64,000 nt of DNA, from the NCBI RefSeq assembly GCF_963668165.1, contig NZ_OY764209.1:1736001-1800000 (forward strand), read 5' to 3'. Both the position numbers and the translations under genes were made by a program. Positions within the stretch are counted from its first letter, which is position 1. The number at the start of each line of letters is the position of its first letter. Below the pieces are notes generated by a model that saw only the letters and a list, made by a program, of their open reading frames with translations, had not been told where the DNA came from and ran no database searches. Shown here piece after piece: positions 1 through 10,002 of this stretch. This DNA comes from Marispirochaeta sp. (GTDB lineage: Bacteria > Spirochaetota > Spirochaetia > JC444 > Marispirochaetaceae).

Positions 1-2
1 GT

Positions 3-230
3 AGTTCTATTGACGATTTATATGCGATTTCTATAAAGCCAGTCGGTATTGTTTATAACGATGATGGAAGTATTGTTTTCCGATATAAAGGTGGTGCAAG
101 TTTGAGTAAGAAGTTAATAGAAGATCTGTACGAAAATCAATATTGGAGTATAACCGAAATATATTACATGGATGTAATTGTGCGAGATCAAAAAGTGCAA
201 GAGATAAGATTAATGTACATGAAAGCATAG
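3..230 (+). CDS. hypothetical protein, C-terminal part only
   Basis: The reading frame is open from the window edge to TAG at 228-230 and gives about 75 residues. It ends in a pattern (DGSIVFRYKGG ... YWSITEIYYMDVIV) that matches the C-terminus of the next gene (DGDSIYRYKN ... FWNISEINYLDIYV). The two are therefore tandem paralogues. The 5' end lies outside the window. The function is unknown; the paralogue has a lipoprotein signal, so an envelope protein is likely. Confidence 0.6.
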   Translation, partial: SSIDDLYAISIKPVGIVYNDDGSIVFRYKGGASLSKKLIEDLYENQYWSITEIYYMDVIVRDQKVQEIRLMYMKA

Positions 231-254
231 AGCTGATTATTGCACAGAGATTCA

Positions 255-737
255 ATGAAAAAATCAATACAACGTTTTTGGAAATTTTTAGTTTGTTTTT
301 TTATCATGTTAGGTAATAGCAATGGATGTGCTACGTATAAGGCGGATTCAGATGTTTTCTATCAGAACCTGAAAATGAACACTGGAGTTTTTATTGTTCA
401 AGCAGAGAAAAAACAAATCATACTTTTCAATAATGGTGTTTCAAAAAATGATATGGATAATTTCTTTTTGGGAGTTCCAGAAGGCTATTCTATTTCAACT
501 GTAAAAGTTGGAGAATCAGTAAATGAACTGGATGACCTTGATATGCAGCCAATAGATATTCTACAAATGTCTGATGGAGATTCCATATATCGGTACAAAA
601 ATCGATTCTCTAATACAAACGGTACGAGTCTTAAAGAAGACGATATTTTTTGGAATATCAGTGAAATTAACTATCTCGATATATATGTCCACAATAGAAT
701 CATACAGACAATGAAAGTTCGATTTTTAATGCCGTAA
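255..737 (+). CDS. putative lipoprotein, tandem paralogue of the preceding gene
   Basis: The product has 160 residues. I chose the ATG at 255 (MKKSIQRFWKF) over an in-frame TTG at 240, because it opens a standard lipoprotein signal: two lysines, a hydrophobic stretch (FLVCFFIMLG) and a Cys near residue 25 in the NSNGC context, a relaxed lipobox as seen in spirochaetes. The mature part has no family that I recognise. Its C-terminal half repeats the fold of the gene at 3-230. The intergenic gap is 24 bp, so both are probably co-transcribed. Localisation to the envelope is inferred from the signal only. Confidence 0.6.
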   Translation: MKKSIQRFWKFLVCFFIMLGNSNGCATYKADSDVFYQNLKMNTGVFIVQAEKKQIILFNNGVSKNDMDNFFLGVPEGYSISTVKVGESVNELDDLDMQPIDILQMSDGDSIYRYKNRFSNTNGTSLKEDDIFWNISEINYLDIYVHNRIIQTMKVRFLMP

Positions 738-884
738 AATAGTGTGAAGTACAGTTCGCCGAATGACTGAGCTGACCTGCGCCGACCTAAGGAACGAGCT
801 TGAGAGGCGGTTTCTGGTCCAATGACCATATTCGACGGCAGTAAAAGTTCTTTGAAATAAATATACGACTAAAAATGGGGAGAA

Positions 885-1265
885 CTACTCCCCCGAGACG
901 ATAAAGCGCCGCCACTCAACTTTAGTCTTGCGAAAGTTGATAAGGTAGCCGACCGGTACCTTGGATAAACGCAGGTAATTGATAAGTTGTGCCTCCATTA
1001 CACTGGTAAGCTGCCGGACCGACTTGAGTTCCAAGATGATCTTGTTGTCTACAACAAGATCCGCGATGTAAGCCCCGGCTAACTCGCCTTTGTAATAGAG
1101 CGGGTAAATTTTTTGCCTTGAATGGGGAATACCTTTCCGCTGAAACTCGATAACCAACGCACCCTCGTAGGCACTTTCCAGCAGACCGGGACCGAGTATA
1201 TTGTGTACTGAGAAAACTGAACCCAATACCTGATGTGATAATACCTTGAACGCCAATTGTGCCAT
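885..1265 (-). CDS. GxxExxY family protein
   Basis: The product has 126 residues and is a typical full-length GxxExxY protein: the signature GPGLLESAY is near residue 25, followed by an ExK-type core (IADLVVDNKIILELKSV) that places the family near PD-(D/E)XK nuclease folds. Its biochemical role is not established. The start is ATG at 1265. An IS21 element begins 4 bp upstream. Across the IS, at 7038-7060 on the minus strand, lies an AGGAGG ribosome site. Removing the IS would put it about 7 nt before this ATG, so the IS has cut the gene from its own leader. Confidence 0.8.
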   Translation of the reverse strand: MAQLAFKVLSHQVLGSVFSVHNILGPGLLESAYEGALVIEFQRKGIPHSRQKIYPLYYKGELAGAYIADLVVDNKIILELKSVRQLTSVMEAQLINYLRLSKVPVGYLINFRKTKVEWRRFIVSGE

Positions 1266-1370
1266 AGCTGGACATTCCGGTTAAAACTGCCACTGATTCC
1301 GGTTGAATCCTGCCACCCTGTGACCCTCAATCAACCTGCTGAAATAGTAACCTGAGGTGGCAGGTTTGTG

Positions 1371-2111
1371 CTACTTATTTCGGTACATTTTCTTTCGGAT
1401 TGATTCTCCCTGAAGCTCAATTCGGAATGCGCCGTAGACAATTCGATCCATAATGGCATCGGCGATGGTGGAGTCACCGATGATCCCGTGCCATGAAGCG
1501 ACAGGAAGCTGAGAGAGGAAGATAGTAGATTTCCTCCCATGCCGATCTTCCAGAATATCGAGCAGAGCCAGGCGACCCTCTTCATCAAAAGGACTAAGAC
1601 CGAAGTCTTCCAGGATTAACACATCATTTTTCAGGATCTTCGGTAAAGTCTTGAGATACGTACCGTCTTTCTTTGCTGCTTTCAATGAGCCCAATAAGCG
1701 TCCTGCAATCTGATAGTAAACCTTGAATCCATGGTCGCAAGCCAGGTTACCGAGAGCACTCCCGATAAAACTCTTCCCTACCCCGGTTGGTCCGGTAATG
1801 AGAATATCCTGGTGCTCCTTAACCCACCCGCAGTCGGAAAACCTGAGCATGTGGTTTTTGTCAAGATTGCGGTTGAGAGTGAAATCAAGCTCCTCGAAGG
1901 AAGCCTGATAGCGAAAGTTGGCTGTTTTGCGAAGCCGTTCACGTTTGCGAAAATGGCGGTCATCCCACTCCGCATCAATCAGATGTGATAAAAGCTCATC
2001 CAGGGTAAACTGGGAGTGCATCCCTGTTTCAAGGGTCGTCTGAAAGGCCCGTGCCATACCATGCATCCGCATGTCATGCATTTTGGAAATGGTTGCGTGA
2101 TTGTTGTTCAT
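1371..2111 (-). CDS. istB: IS21 helper ATPase IstB
   Basis: The product has 246 residues, the normal IstB length. It has Walker A GPTGVGKS near residue 108, Walker B (DVLILEDFGL) near residue 165, and the IstB C-terminal helices. IstB is the AAA+ regulator that helps the IstA transposase capture target DNA. The start ATG at 2111 follows the end of istA by 9 bp on the minus strand. The gene appears intact, but its partner istA is disrupted. Confidence 0.9.
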   Translation of the reverse strand: MNNNHATISKMHDMRMHGMARAFQTTLETGMHSQFTLDELLSHLIDAEWDDRHFRKRERLRKTANFRYQASFEELDFTLNRNLDKNHMLRFSDCGWVKEHQDILITGPTGVGKSFIGSALGNLACDHGFKVYYQIAGRLLGSLKAAKKDGTYLKTLPKILKNDVLILEDFGLSPFDEEGRLALLDILEDRHGRKSTIFLSQLPVASWHGIIGDSTIADAIMDRIVYGAFRIELQGESIRKKMYRNK

Positions 2112-2544
2112 CGTTGTCTCCTAGGTATAATATTTTTCTCCACGAATATTTTCATGGATGGCGGGAAGCAGACTGTACTGTTTCTGCTGTTCCTCCTGTT
2201 CGTACATAATTTTAAGCTTTTCGACCTCCTTTGAAATAAAGCCGTAGTTTATCCGTTCTGCGTTGCAGGCTATCCGGCAGGCCATATTGAGGATCGCGTG
2301 ACCGTGCTTTGTTGCCTGAGACAGGATGCCCATACACGATTTATAGGCCTGTTCCGGATGAGGCTTGGATTCAAGAATGTGGGTAACCGCCCGCAGGGTA
2401 TCATTACCGACGTTTCCAGCCCACCATTTCAGCTTGTCCGGATTCCACTTGTCGTCAAAGCGGTGCTTCGACGGCATATGGTCTCTCATTGTGGTGTACT
2501 TATTGTTGTGGCAACATCTTTTGTGAAGAGCTATGCGGATGTTG

Positions 2545-4408
2545 GTGCGCCAAGAAGACAGCAATTCGCCGAAAGGAGGAACTGTCATGTTTAACTGAAG
2601 ATGAGGGAGGGCCCCTCGGAGCCGGCATGCAGGTGTAGGCTCCAAACCACCATAAGCTGCTGTGGCCAAAAGCCATGGTAGTGAGCGTTATGGAAAAGGC
2701 AGAGCAAGACTCTGTCAGGTATGTACCAATGGAGACGAACACCCGTGAACCATTGATAAAGTGTCGAAAGCGTAGGGATGTCATCAAAACCGGGAAGTAG
2801 TCGTTAGCCCGGGATAAGTCTGGAAGGAACCTGCTTACTGATCAGACGGTGGCCGGCATGGAGATGGCGTGAACGTGGTACAGGCTTCAGTTGAGAACTT
2901 GGGAACCTACGACTCCGATGAGAAGGGAGAAAATCAAGTGGAAGCCCCACAAGATTGAGAGTACCAATACGGAGTATAGGGGCGGAACAGCTTGTAGTAG
3001 TGTTGAAGCTTCTGTAATGGGAGTGGAGCGAAGAAGCTGTATTATCCAGCTTTGGAAGCTGGTCAACCGAAAGGGAGGAGCCAATGGACAAAGCAAAGTC
3101 GTACGAGATATCCAGGCACACGGTGCTGGAGGCATTTCAACGAGTAAAAGCGAATAAGGGGAAGGCTGGTATAGACAATGAGAGCCTTGATGCATTTGAA
3201 ACCGATCTGAAGAATAACCTATACAAGATTTGGAATCGGATGTCATCGGGAAGCTATTTTCCCCCGGCCGTGAAAGCAGTGGAGATACCCAAGAAGCAGG
3301 GCGGAAATCGAGTGTTGGGAATACCGACAGTGTCGGATCGAGTGGCGCAGATGGTCGCAAAGATCTACTTTGAACCGGAAGTTGAACCGCATTTCCATAA
3401 AGATTCTTATGGATACAGGCCAGGAAAATCGGCAATTAACGCGGTGGCAGTTACGAGAGAACGATGCTGGAGGTATAACTGGGTGCTGGAGTATGATATC
3501 AAGGGCTTGTTTGACAACATTGACCATGACCTGCTGATGAAAGCAGTAAGGAAGCATACGGACATCCCCTGGGTGATACTCTATATTGAGAGGTGGCTTA
3601 AAGCACCATTCCAGAAGGCTGATGGAACAGTAGTAAAGCGGACAAAAGGCACTCCCCAAGGGGGTGTTATCAGTCCTGTTCTGGCAAACCTGTTTCTCCA
3701 TTATGCTTTTGACATGTGGATGGATAGAACCCACCCGGACAAGCCGTTTGCCCGCTACGCTGATGATGGCGTTGTGCACTGCAGAAACCTGCAAGCTGCG
3801 GAAGAACTGTACAAAAGCTTGAGAGAACGGTTTGAGGAATGCAAACTGGAGATACACCCGGAGAAAAGCAAGATCGTCTATTGTAAAGATGAGGATCGGA
3901 AAGAAAGGTATGAGCATACATCGTTTGACTTTCTGGGGTATACATTCCGTCCAAGAAGATCCAAAAACCGATATGGAAAGCACTTTATCAACTTTACACC
4001 CGCAGTGAGTAACAAGGCAAAGAAAGCAATGAGACAGACCGTCAGGGGTTGGAGAATGCACTTAAAGAATGAAAAATCCCTGGAAGATTTGTCGAGGATG
4101 TTCAATCCTGTAATACGGGGATGGATGCAGTATTACGGACGCTTTTACAAATCGGAGATGTACTCGGTATTAAGACATGTTGACCGGGCATTAGTAAAAT
4201 GGGTCAGACGGAAGTTCAAGAAACTAAGACATCAAAGACGAGCAACCCATTGGCTTGGAAGCATCGCCAAAAGAGATGCAAAATTATTTCACCATTGGCA
4301 TGTGTGGAAGATTCGACCAGCGGCTGGATAATGGGAGCCGGATGAGCCGAGAGGTTCAAGTCCGGTTCTGCGAGAGCCTCGGGGTGCGATTCCCCGGGGC
4401 CACTCACC
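2545..4408 (+). mobile_element. group II intron with intron-encoded protein, antisense in istA
   Basis: The 5' end begins GTGCG (2545-2549), the group II consensus. A structured region runs to about 3080, the reverse transcriptase gene follows, and a domain V-like hairpin lies at about 4335-4372 (GAGCCGGATGAGCCGAGAGG and its partner strand). The 3' border was set by the IstA reading frame, which closes as IYH-(D/E)-NIRIALH with an uncertainty of 1 nt. The intron lies on the strand opposite to istA, so it cannot splice from the istA transcript. Confidence 0.85.
3084..4331 (+). CDS. ltrA: group II intron reverse transcriptase/maturase
   Basis: The product has 415 residues. It has RT blocks with GTPQGGVISPVLANL and the catalytic YADD box (RYADDGVVHC), followed by a maturase X domain and a GIIM-like C-terminus (MFNPVIRGWMQYYGRFY). 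There is no HNH endonuclease domain. The protein would bind its intron RNA, help splicing and copy it into DNA at the target. The start ATG is preceded by GGGAGGAG. The frame is intact, so the intron may be functional. Confidence 0.9.
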   Translation: MDKAKSYEISRHTVLEAFQRVKANKGKAGIDNESLDAFETDLKNNLYKIWNRMSSGSYFPPAVKAVEIPKKQGGNRVLGIPTVSDRVAQMVAKIYFEPEVEPHFHKDSYGYRPGKSAINAVAVTRERCWRYNWVLEYDIKGLFDNIDHDLLMKAVRKHTDIPWVILYIERWLKAPFQKADGTVVKRTKGTPQGGVISPVLANLFLHYAFDMWMDRTHPDKPFARYADDGVVHCRNLQAAEELYKSLRERFEECKLEIHPEKSKIVYCKDEDRKERYEHTSFDFLGYTFRPRRSKNRYGKHFINFTPAVSNKAKKAMRQTVRGWRMHLKNEKSLEDLSRMFNPVIRGWMQYYGRFYKSEMYSVLRHVDRALVKWVRRKFKKLRHQRRATHWLGSIAKRDAKLFHHWHVWKIRPAAG

Positions 4409-4555
4409 TCGTGATAAATCGAAACAATCCTCTCATCGTAGATGAGTTTTACCCGTTGGCCCTTTATAATGAGCCCAGGAAACGAGACAGCTTCTGGGGG
4501 GTGCCTTTAAGGTGTAACTCTCGCCTTCCAGGGAGCAGAGAGGTATAGTAGTACC

Positions 4556-4858
4556 ATGAGGAAGAGCTACAACACCGCATTCAAATCGAAAGTGGCACTT
4601 GAGGCTATCAAGGAGCAGGAGACCATACAGCAGATTGCACTTAAATACGATGTGCATCCGAACCAGGTATCGCAGTGGAAAAAGCAGCTGCTGGACAATC
4701 TTCCTGCGACTTTCGAGCGTCCTAATAAGAAGCGAGAAGAGGAGCGCAGGCTTGAGCAGGAGCGCGACCAACTGCTGCGAACTGTTGGAGAACTGACAGT
4801 TGTGAACGAATTCCTCAAAAAAAAACACCGCGAGTATTACGGGAAAGATCCGGAATGA
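4556..4858 (+). CDS. IS3 OrfA
   Basis: The product has 100 residues. It has a helix-turn-helix (TIQQIALKYDVHPNQVSQWKKQ) followed by a leucine-rich coiled coil (residues 60-90), the standard OrfA plan. It binds the element ends and multimerises with OrfB. The stop overlaps the OrfB start as ATGA, so OrfB may be made by re-initiation or as a fused product. Confidence 0.85.
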   Translation: MRKSYNTAFKSKVALEAIKEQETIQQIALKYDVHPNQVSQWKKQLLDNLPATFERPNKKREEERRLEQERDQLLRTVGELTVVNEFLKKKHREYYGKDPE

Positions 4859-5697
4859 TTGATCCGAACCATCCCGAGCTGAGCATAGCGCAGCAGTGTC
4901 GTACTCTTGAGGTCACTCGGAGCTCCTACTACCGCAAAGGCCGAGATATGCGAACAGAGACGGATCTGGAGGATCTCACAGTCATTCTGGAGTATCACAA
5001 GAAGGTCCCCTTTTACGGCTATCGCAAAGTATCACGAGTGCTGTTACCCGAGCATCCTCACCTGACCAGAAAACGAGTCAGGCGGCTGATGAAGCGTTTT
5101 GGACTGCGGGCATTATATCCTGGGCCAAATCTGAGCAAGGCACGCAACGATCACAAGAAATATCCGTATTTGTTGCGCGGTAAGCAAATACGGCATCCCA
5201 ATCAGGTTTGGGCCAGTGATATCACCTATATTGGTCTTCCGCAGGGGCACGTCTATCTGGTGGCTATAGTGGATCTGTACTCTCGTAAGGTCTTGAGCTG
5301 GCGGCTTTCGAATAGCATGGATCCGTCATTCTGTGTTGCCGCGCTGCAGGAGGCGATCGAGACCTATGGGGTCCCGGCGATCTTTAACACGGATCAGGGT
5401 AGCCAGTTCACAAGCAGGGCCTACCTGTCGGTGTTGGAAGAACACCAGGTGGAGATCAGCATGGACGGCGTTGGCCGCGCACTGGACAATGTGTATGTCG
5501 AACGACTGTGGCGCTCATTGAAATATGAGGATATCTACCTGCGGTCATATGAGAGCATGGTGGAATTACATCATGGGATTGAACACTACTTCACGTTCTA
5601 CAACACCGAACGGCTACACCAGTCGCTGGAGTACAGGACACCGGAAGAGATGCATCAATCATTCGCTACGGAGAACCCGCTGCCGTTGGCAGCGTAG
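4855..5697 (+). CDS. IS3 OrfB transposase
   Basis: The product has 280 residues, full length. HTH_21 region (PFYGYRKVSRVL), then the rve core with DDE residues in WASDITYI, FNTDQGSQF and VYVERLWRSLKYE. It catalyses cut and circle formation of the IS. The frame is intact. Confidence 0.9.
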   Translation: MIDPNHPELSIAQQCRTLEVTRSSYYRKGRDMRTETDLEDLTVILEYHKKVPFYGYRKVSRVLLPEHPHLTRKRVRRLMKRFGLRALYPGPNLSKARNDHKKYPYLLRGKQIRHPNQVWASDITYIGLPQGHVYLVAIVDLYSRKVLSWRLSNSMDPSFCVAALQEAIETYGVPAIFNTDQGSQFTSRAYLSVLEEHQVEISMDGVGRALDNVYVERLWRSLKYEDIYLRSYESMVELHHGIEHYFTFYNTERLHQSLEYRTPEEMHQSFATENPLPLAA

Positions 5698-7037
5698 AAT
5701 AAAACAGGAGGGAGGAGTACACCTTAAACTTCCTATAAAACTGTCTTGACAATTGGGCGCAGTTCACTTCAGTGCATAGGGAACACTGTAGTAATTGCGG
5801 TCTTCCTTAAGTTCCACGTGATAATTGAACTGAACAAGGCTATTAGGCTGGATGTGTTTAATGGGATACTGATGGATTGGCAGGGGGGTAAGTTCACTCC
5901 TTTCGACTTCTTCGAAGAGTTCGCGCCGGGAAACTGTCATCTTGGTCAGTTTTCGGTTATTATGGTCCTCGAGCCGGTCCTTGATCGCCAGATTAAGCTC
6001 TTCGATGCTGTAAAAGGTTTTGTTACGGAGTGGGGCAAACACCCGTTGATAGATAATCTTTACCGCGTTCTCGACATGGGCTTTATCCTTTGGTTTCCGT
6101 GCCCTGGTGGGAAGGATCGCTGTCCGATAGTATTCGGCAAAGTCAGCAAACAGCAGGTTGAGGTCCGGCTCATACATACACGCCTTCAGTACCCCCGCCT
6201 TCAAATTGTCGGGAACAATAGCGGCGGGAACGCCCTCTATGTACCGAAGGGCTCGCTCATTGGATCGGACAAAATCTTCCTGGGTTTGGCTTTCGGAAGC
6301 TTCCGCATATGTCAGCCGGCTTGCTGGCAGAATAGCCACGAAGACTTCGGCATCTCTGGTTATACCGGTTTTTCTATCGGTTAGAACCATCTTCTTACCG
6401 GTATAATCTACAAACATTTTATCGCCGGCCTTGTGTTCGATGTGCATGGAGAGTTTCTCATCCTGCCGCCACTGCTGAAAGTGGTAGCAAAACTGCGTGT
6501 ACTTGAGCCCCTGCGGATTCTACAGACAGATACTCTTCCCATAAGTGGGTAAGAGTGACACCGGTTTTTTTCAGCTCTTTCGCATAGTGGGGAAATTGCT
6601 CCTTCAATTCCATTGATTTACTGGAAGGCTTTTGTGCTTTGATAAAATACTGGCTCAGCTCAGAGTCTGGCATTGATTTGATCTGGGTGTAGGTAAGACC
6701 GGCGCCTTTGATTTTCTCACTTGTGTCCGCAACAACCGGTCGTGAGATATTCAGAGCATTTGCAATCTGCCGCTGGCTCAACGACGCCTCGGCAAGCCGT
6801 ATTATATCCCGGATTTTGTTCATACTCGTCCTCTTTTTTGGCAATGTACTCCTCCTGATTGATCATGCTTTTAGGGGGAGTACAATGCACCATATTTGAG
6901 GTCGATTGAAGGCGTTAAAGGATTCCGGAAATCACCTAAAAAGTGGCAGTTTAAACCCGGATTGGGTGGCAGGTTTGAACCAGAATGCCCGGCAGATTAA
7001 ATCCGGAATCGATGGCAGGTTTGCTCCGGATTTTCCA

Positions 7038-7425
7038 ATAGCAGCACCTCCTGTTTTTCCTGGACCACCGGCCAAGTGAGGAGCAGTCAAGATTCGCCGT
7101 CAGGCGATTTACCTTGATCTTGACTGCGACGAACTGGCGGTAGACTGAAAAAAGCAGGAGGAAGGCAACCGCGGATTGCGGGGTAAAAGTATAGGGCAGT
7201 TCACCGATAAACTGGGGTTAGCGAAGAAGCGGTACACGGATGGATATCGTGTAAAACAGAGAAGAGGTTCACGGATGTGATTATTTATTTGATCAATAGT
7301 TAAAAATCCGTGACCTGCCCCACTGCGCAAACCCGCTATTATCCGTGTGACCCAAAGTTGTACCCCATATATCCGTAGTTTACTTACACACTCCTCTAAT
7401 CTGTGCAGAAAGATGCTACCTTTAC
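7038..7425. other. non-coding stretch with a long inverted repeat
   Basis: This holds the former leader of the GxxExxY gene (AGGAGG on the minus strand at about 7047-7052) and an 11-bp perfect inverted repeat GCAGTCAAGAT / ATCTTGACTGC at 7083-7093 and 7117-7127, with a smaller inner repeat. I see no convincing gene in the remainder, which looks like remnants. Confidence 0.4.
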
Positions 7426-8364
7426 GGCGGCCTTAAACCCCATGCCGTAACCGAACTGCAGGATGCAGGCAGCACCATCCGCACCTTTGAGTACAACGCC
7501 AACGGCGATATGACCCGGGCAACCAATTATACCTCCGTTGTCATAACCGCAGGCGCCGAAGGCCTAAGCGGAGCTCAGCCGGTACTGGAACTGTGGGTAG
7601 GCGATAAACGGAAAACAAGCTGGCGCCTGAATGATGAAGACGTGCGTAATTACACCTGGCACGGCTACTGGGACGGAGTAGACCCGATCTATGTCCGCTA
7701 TGCAAGCGATCAGGGAACCGGCAGTGCAAACGGCATTCGGGTAGACCGCATTATGGTAAACGGCGAAACTGTGGAAAGCAATGATCCCACCAAGGTCTAC
7801 TTTGTAACCGGCACCTTTGACCCGGTAAACGGCATAAACGGTTTGCAGTCAGTCACCCTGAGCGATGATGAGCTGATGGACCAGTACGGCGCTTTCCGCT
7901 ACAGCGGAATCACAGCAACCCCTGAAGAACGGGAGTTTGATTATGACGGAGAAAACCGGCTTATACGCCTTGAGATTGGGAGTGAGGTGAGCTATTACTC
8001 CTATGACCCATCAGGGGAGAGGATCTCCTCTTCCGAATCGGGCGGAACAACCTGGTTCTTTTTTGCAGGCTACGAAGTCCGCGTAGAAGGAACCACCACC
8101 ACCGTAACCGCAGGCTACTTTGCCAATGAAATGCGTATAGCCCAGCGCAAAAGCGTGTATGAAAACAGCGTGTTGAGTTCAGAGGAGCTTCTGTATATTC
8201 ATACGGATCATTTGGGAAGTGCCGTGCGCATGACCGATGAAAGCGGGAGTGTGGTATCGTCGTTGGCCTATTCACCTTTTGGTGAGACCATCTATGCCGC
8301 AGGAGATGAAGAGACGCCGTATCAGTTTACCGGCCAGCATAATGATGGGAACGGGATCTATTAC
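7426..8364 (+). pseudogene. RHS/YD-repeat protein fragment
   Basis: The open frame starts mid-protein with YLYGGLKPHAVTEL and shows YD-repeat features (FEYNANGDMTRAT, FDYDGENRLIRLE, YSYDPSGERISS, YIHTDHLGSAVRMTDESG). It ends in the conserved RHS core closing segment YQFTGQHNDGNGIYY and is then cut by IS66 at 8365. RHS proteins are large secreted toxin carriers. Both the N-terminal bulk and the variable toxin tip are missing, so this is a relic. Confidence 0.85.
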
Positions 8365-8401
8365 GTAAGCGTCAATTAAACCACACCCCTTGAAAAAAAA
8401 A

Positions 8402-9943
8402 TCAAGGATCGATGTTCCAGGGGAGCAGCGCTTTCCAATCCTCCGTTGTCCGCGCCGATGGAGCCAGTTCGAAAACCTTAATCAAATAGTCATTAGGATT
8501 CACAGAGTTCTGTTTCGCCGTTTCAATCAATGAATACATGGCACAGGAGCTTTCAGCCCCCTTGGGACTTCCCGCAAAGAGCCAGTTCTTCCGACCGACG
8601 ACAAACGGCCGTATAGCCCGCTCGGCAACATTGTTGTCCGGGGTCAGATACGGTGAATCGAGGTACCGAACAAGTTTCGGCCATTCATTCAGAGTATACC
8701 TAATCGCTTTCCCCAAAAGCAGAGACGGTGGCACCTGCAGGCTGCGCTTCTCAAGCCACTCTTTGAACTGCTCCAGGACCGGTTCTACCAGGGCCTTCCG
8801 CTCAGCGACAAACTGCTCGGGACTCAATTCCTTGCCGTGCAAGGTTCCCTCTATTGCATACAGCTTCTTAATTTTGTTGATCGCTTCCTGGGCACTTCCG
8901 GCCTTCTTGGAAGCCTTCGCGGCCTCATGAAACTTCCGCCTTGCATGCGCCATACATCCGACATGAATGATGTCAGCGTTTCCAGCGAGTGCTGTCTTAT
9001 AGGCTTCATACCCATCGGTCTGGAGATAACCGCTGAACCGGTTAAGAATATCTGTAATGTGCCTGGAACCCCTCGTTTCCCGGTATGAATAGAGGACCGC
9101 AGGCTTCTTCGGCGGACCGCCACGGGCAAGCCACATATAGGATTTTGATGTGTTCTTTTTCTCACTTTCTCCCATCACCTGGACAGGAGTTTCGCCCATG
9201 TTGATGACAGGCCCACTGTGAATATGCTCCTTCAACCGTTCAATCAGCGGCTCAATCTTCTCAAACGCCGCCTGCTGCCAGTTACTCATATTCTGCCGAC
9301 TTATGTGGATGCCGATACGTTCGAACCGCTTCTCCTGCCGGTAATATGGGAGATGATCGATAAACTTATTGACGATGATGAACGAAAGCAGGCTGGGAGT
9401 AGCGATACTCTTCGGAATAATAGCAGGCCGAACATCGGCTATTCGTACAGCTGGATTCTCTTCATCACCGGACCCTTCGCACGCTTTACAGCCATATTTC
9501 GGACGGACAATCCGTTCTACCCACATTTTCGGCGGAATTACGTGAAGCTTCTCCGAGGTCTCCTCACCGATTCTCGTCAGCGTATGGCCGCAGGCGCACT
9601 GCTTCTCCTCTTCCGGTATATCGATTATCACTTCTTCACGGGGAATACTCTCATCAATCGGCTTTCTGCCGGGTTTCTTACGTTGGTACGCTTTTATGAC
9701 CGTGGTTGAATCTTTGGTATCCTGCTCCGGCGGGGTACTTTCCTCACTGTCGAATAGAAACTGCTGCCTTTCCTCCAGGAGTTCTTTTTCGCTTTTGCGT
9801 CCGAACTTCTGAAGTAAGAGTAGTTTATACTGCTCTTCAAGGGAGGCATACCGGTTTTCCCACGCGCGAACAGCTTTGTCTGCTTTCTCTTCGATCGAGT
9901 AAATGTATTCCTGTACTTCCGGAGGAAGTGTTGCAACATCCAT
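8402..9943 (-). CDS. tnpC: IS66 transposase TnpC
   Basis: The product has 513 residues. It has an N-terminal coiled coil (residues 10-50), a zinc-binding segment (CACGHTLTRIGE ... YGCKACEG), the DDE_Tnp_IS66 core (INMGETPVQV, YLQTDGYEAYK, VAERAIRPFVVGRKNWLFAGS) and the conserved C-terminal tail (YLIKVFELAP). Note INMGETPVQV: the usual first catalytic position in this family is D (xxxDETPV), and here G is seen, which may make the enzyme inactive. Confidence 0.9.
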   Translation of the reverse strand: MDVATLPPEVQEYIYSIEEKADKAVRAWENRYASLEEQYKLLLLQKFGRKSEKELLEERQQFLFDSEESTPPEQDTKDSTTVIKAYQRKKPGRKPIDESIPREEVIIDIPEEEKQCACGHTLTRIGEETSEKLHVIPPKMWVERIVRPKYGCKACEGSGDEENPAVRIADVRPAIIPKSIATPSLLSFIIVNKFIDHLPYYRQEKRFERIGIHISRQNMSNWQQAAFEKIEPLIERLKEHIHSGPVINMGETPVQVMGESEKKNTSKSYMWLARGGPPKKPAVLYSYRETRGSRHITDILNRFSGYLQTDGYEAYKTALAGNADIIHVGCMAHARRKFHEAAKASKKAGSAQEAINKIKKLYAIEGTLHGKELSPEQFVAERKALVEPVLEQFKEWLEKRSLQVPPSLLLGKAIRYTLNEWPKLVRYLDSPYLTPDNNVAERAIRPFVVGRKNWLFAGSPKGAESSCAMYSLIETAKQNSVNPNDYLIKVFELAPSARTTEDWKALLPWNIDP

Positions 9944-10002
9944 CGTGTCTGGAATTCTAGCATGCCTTTGCCTGCATGTAAATTCCTGTCTGGCAGATAT
10001 TT

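Larger units (their letters stand above)
4465..5766 (+). mobile_element. IS3-family element inserted in istA
   Basis: The imperfect ends are TATAATGAGCCC on the left and the complement of TGAACTGCGCCC on the right, with the shared inner word GAGACAG/AAGACAG. The flanking repeat CTT (4462-4464 and 5767-5769) matches the 3-bp duplication of the family, and removing element plus one repeat restores the IstA frame. Length is 1302 bp. The left end departs from the usual TG start. Confidence 0.75.
2121..6844 (-). pseudogene. istA: IS21 transposase IstA, broken in three places
   Basis: The N-terminus lies at 6844-6515 with a helix-turn-helix (SQRQIANALNISR). A frameshift near 6515 separates it from the DDE core at 6447-5767 (FVDYTGKK, VPDNLKAGV, HVENAVKIIY). 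An IS3 element interrupts the gene after VPYALK; the frame resumes at 4464 (GQRVKLIYDERIVSIYH). A group II intron interrupts it again at 4409/2544, and the C-terminus runs from 2544 to 2121 (NIRIALHKR ... HPEQAYKSCMGIL). Removing the intron and the IS3 with its 3-bp repeat restores the frame exactly, so only the frameshift is a lasting lesion besides the insertions. Confidence 0.85.
1269..7037 (-). mobile_element. IS21-family element, with nested group II intron and IS3
   Basis: The ends are TGGACATTCCGG (left) and CCGGATTTTCCA (right), imperfect inverted repeats, flanked by the direct repeat ATAGC (1264-1268 and 7038-7042). Several internal copies of a TGGCAGGTTT-like motif lie near both ends, as is usual in IS21. 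The element carries istA and istB in one direction. Without the two nested insertions (intron 2545-4408, IS3 4465-5766) it would be about 2.6 kb, normal for the family. istA is broken, so the copy cannot move by itself. Confidence 0.85.

Noticed and set aside
8365..8400. 8-bp IS66 target duplication.
   Set aside because: The flanks CTATTAC and GCAGCAC do not match at any offset that I tried.
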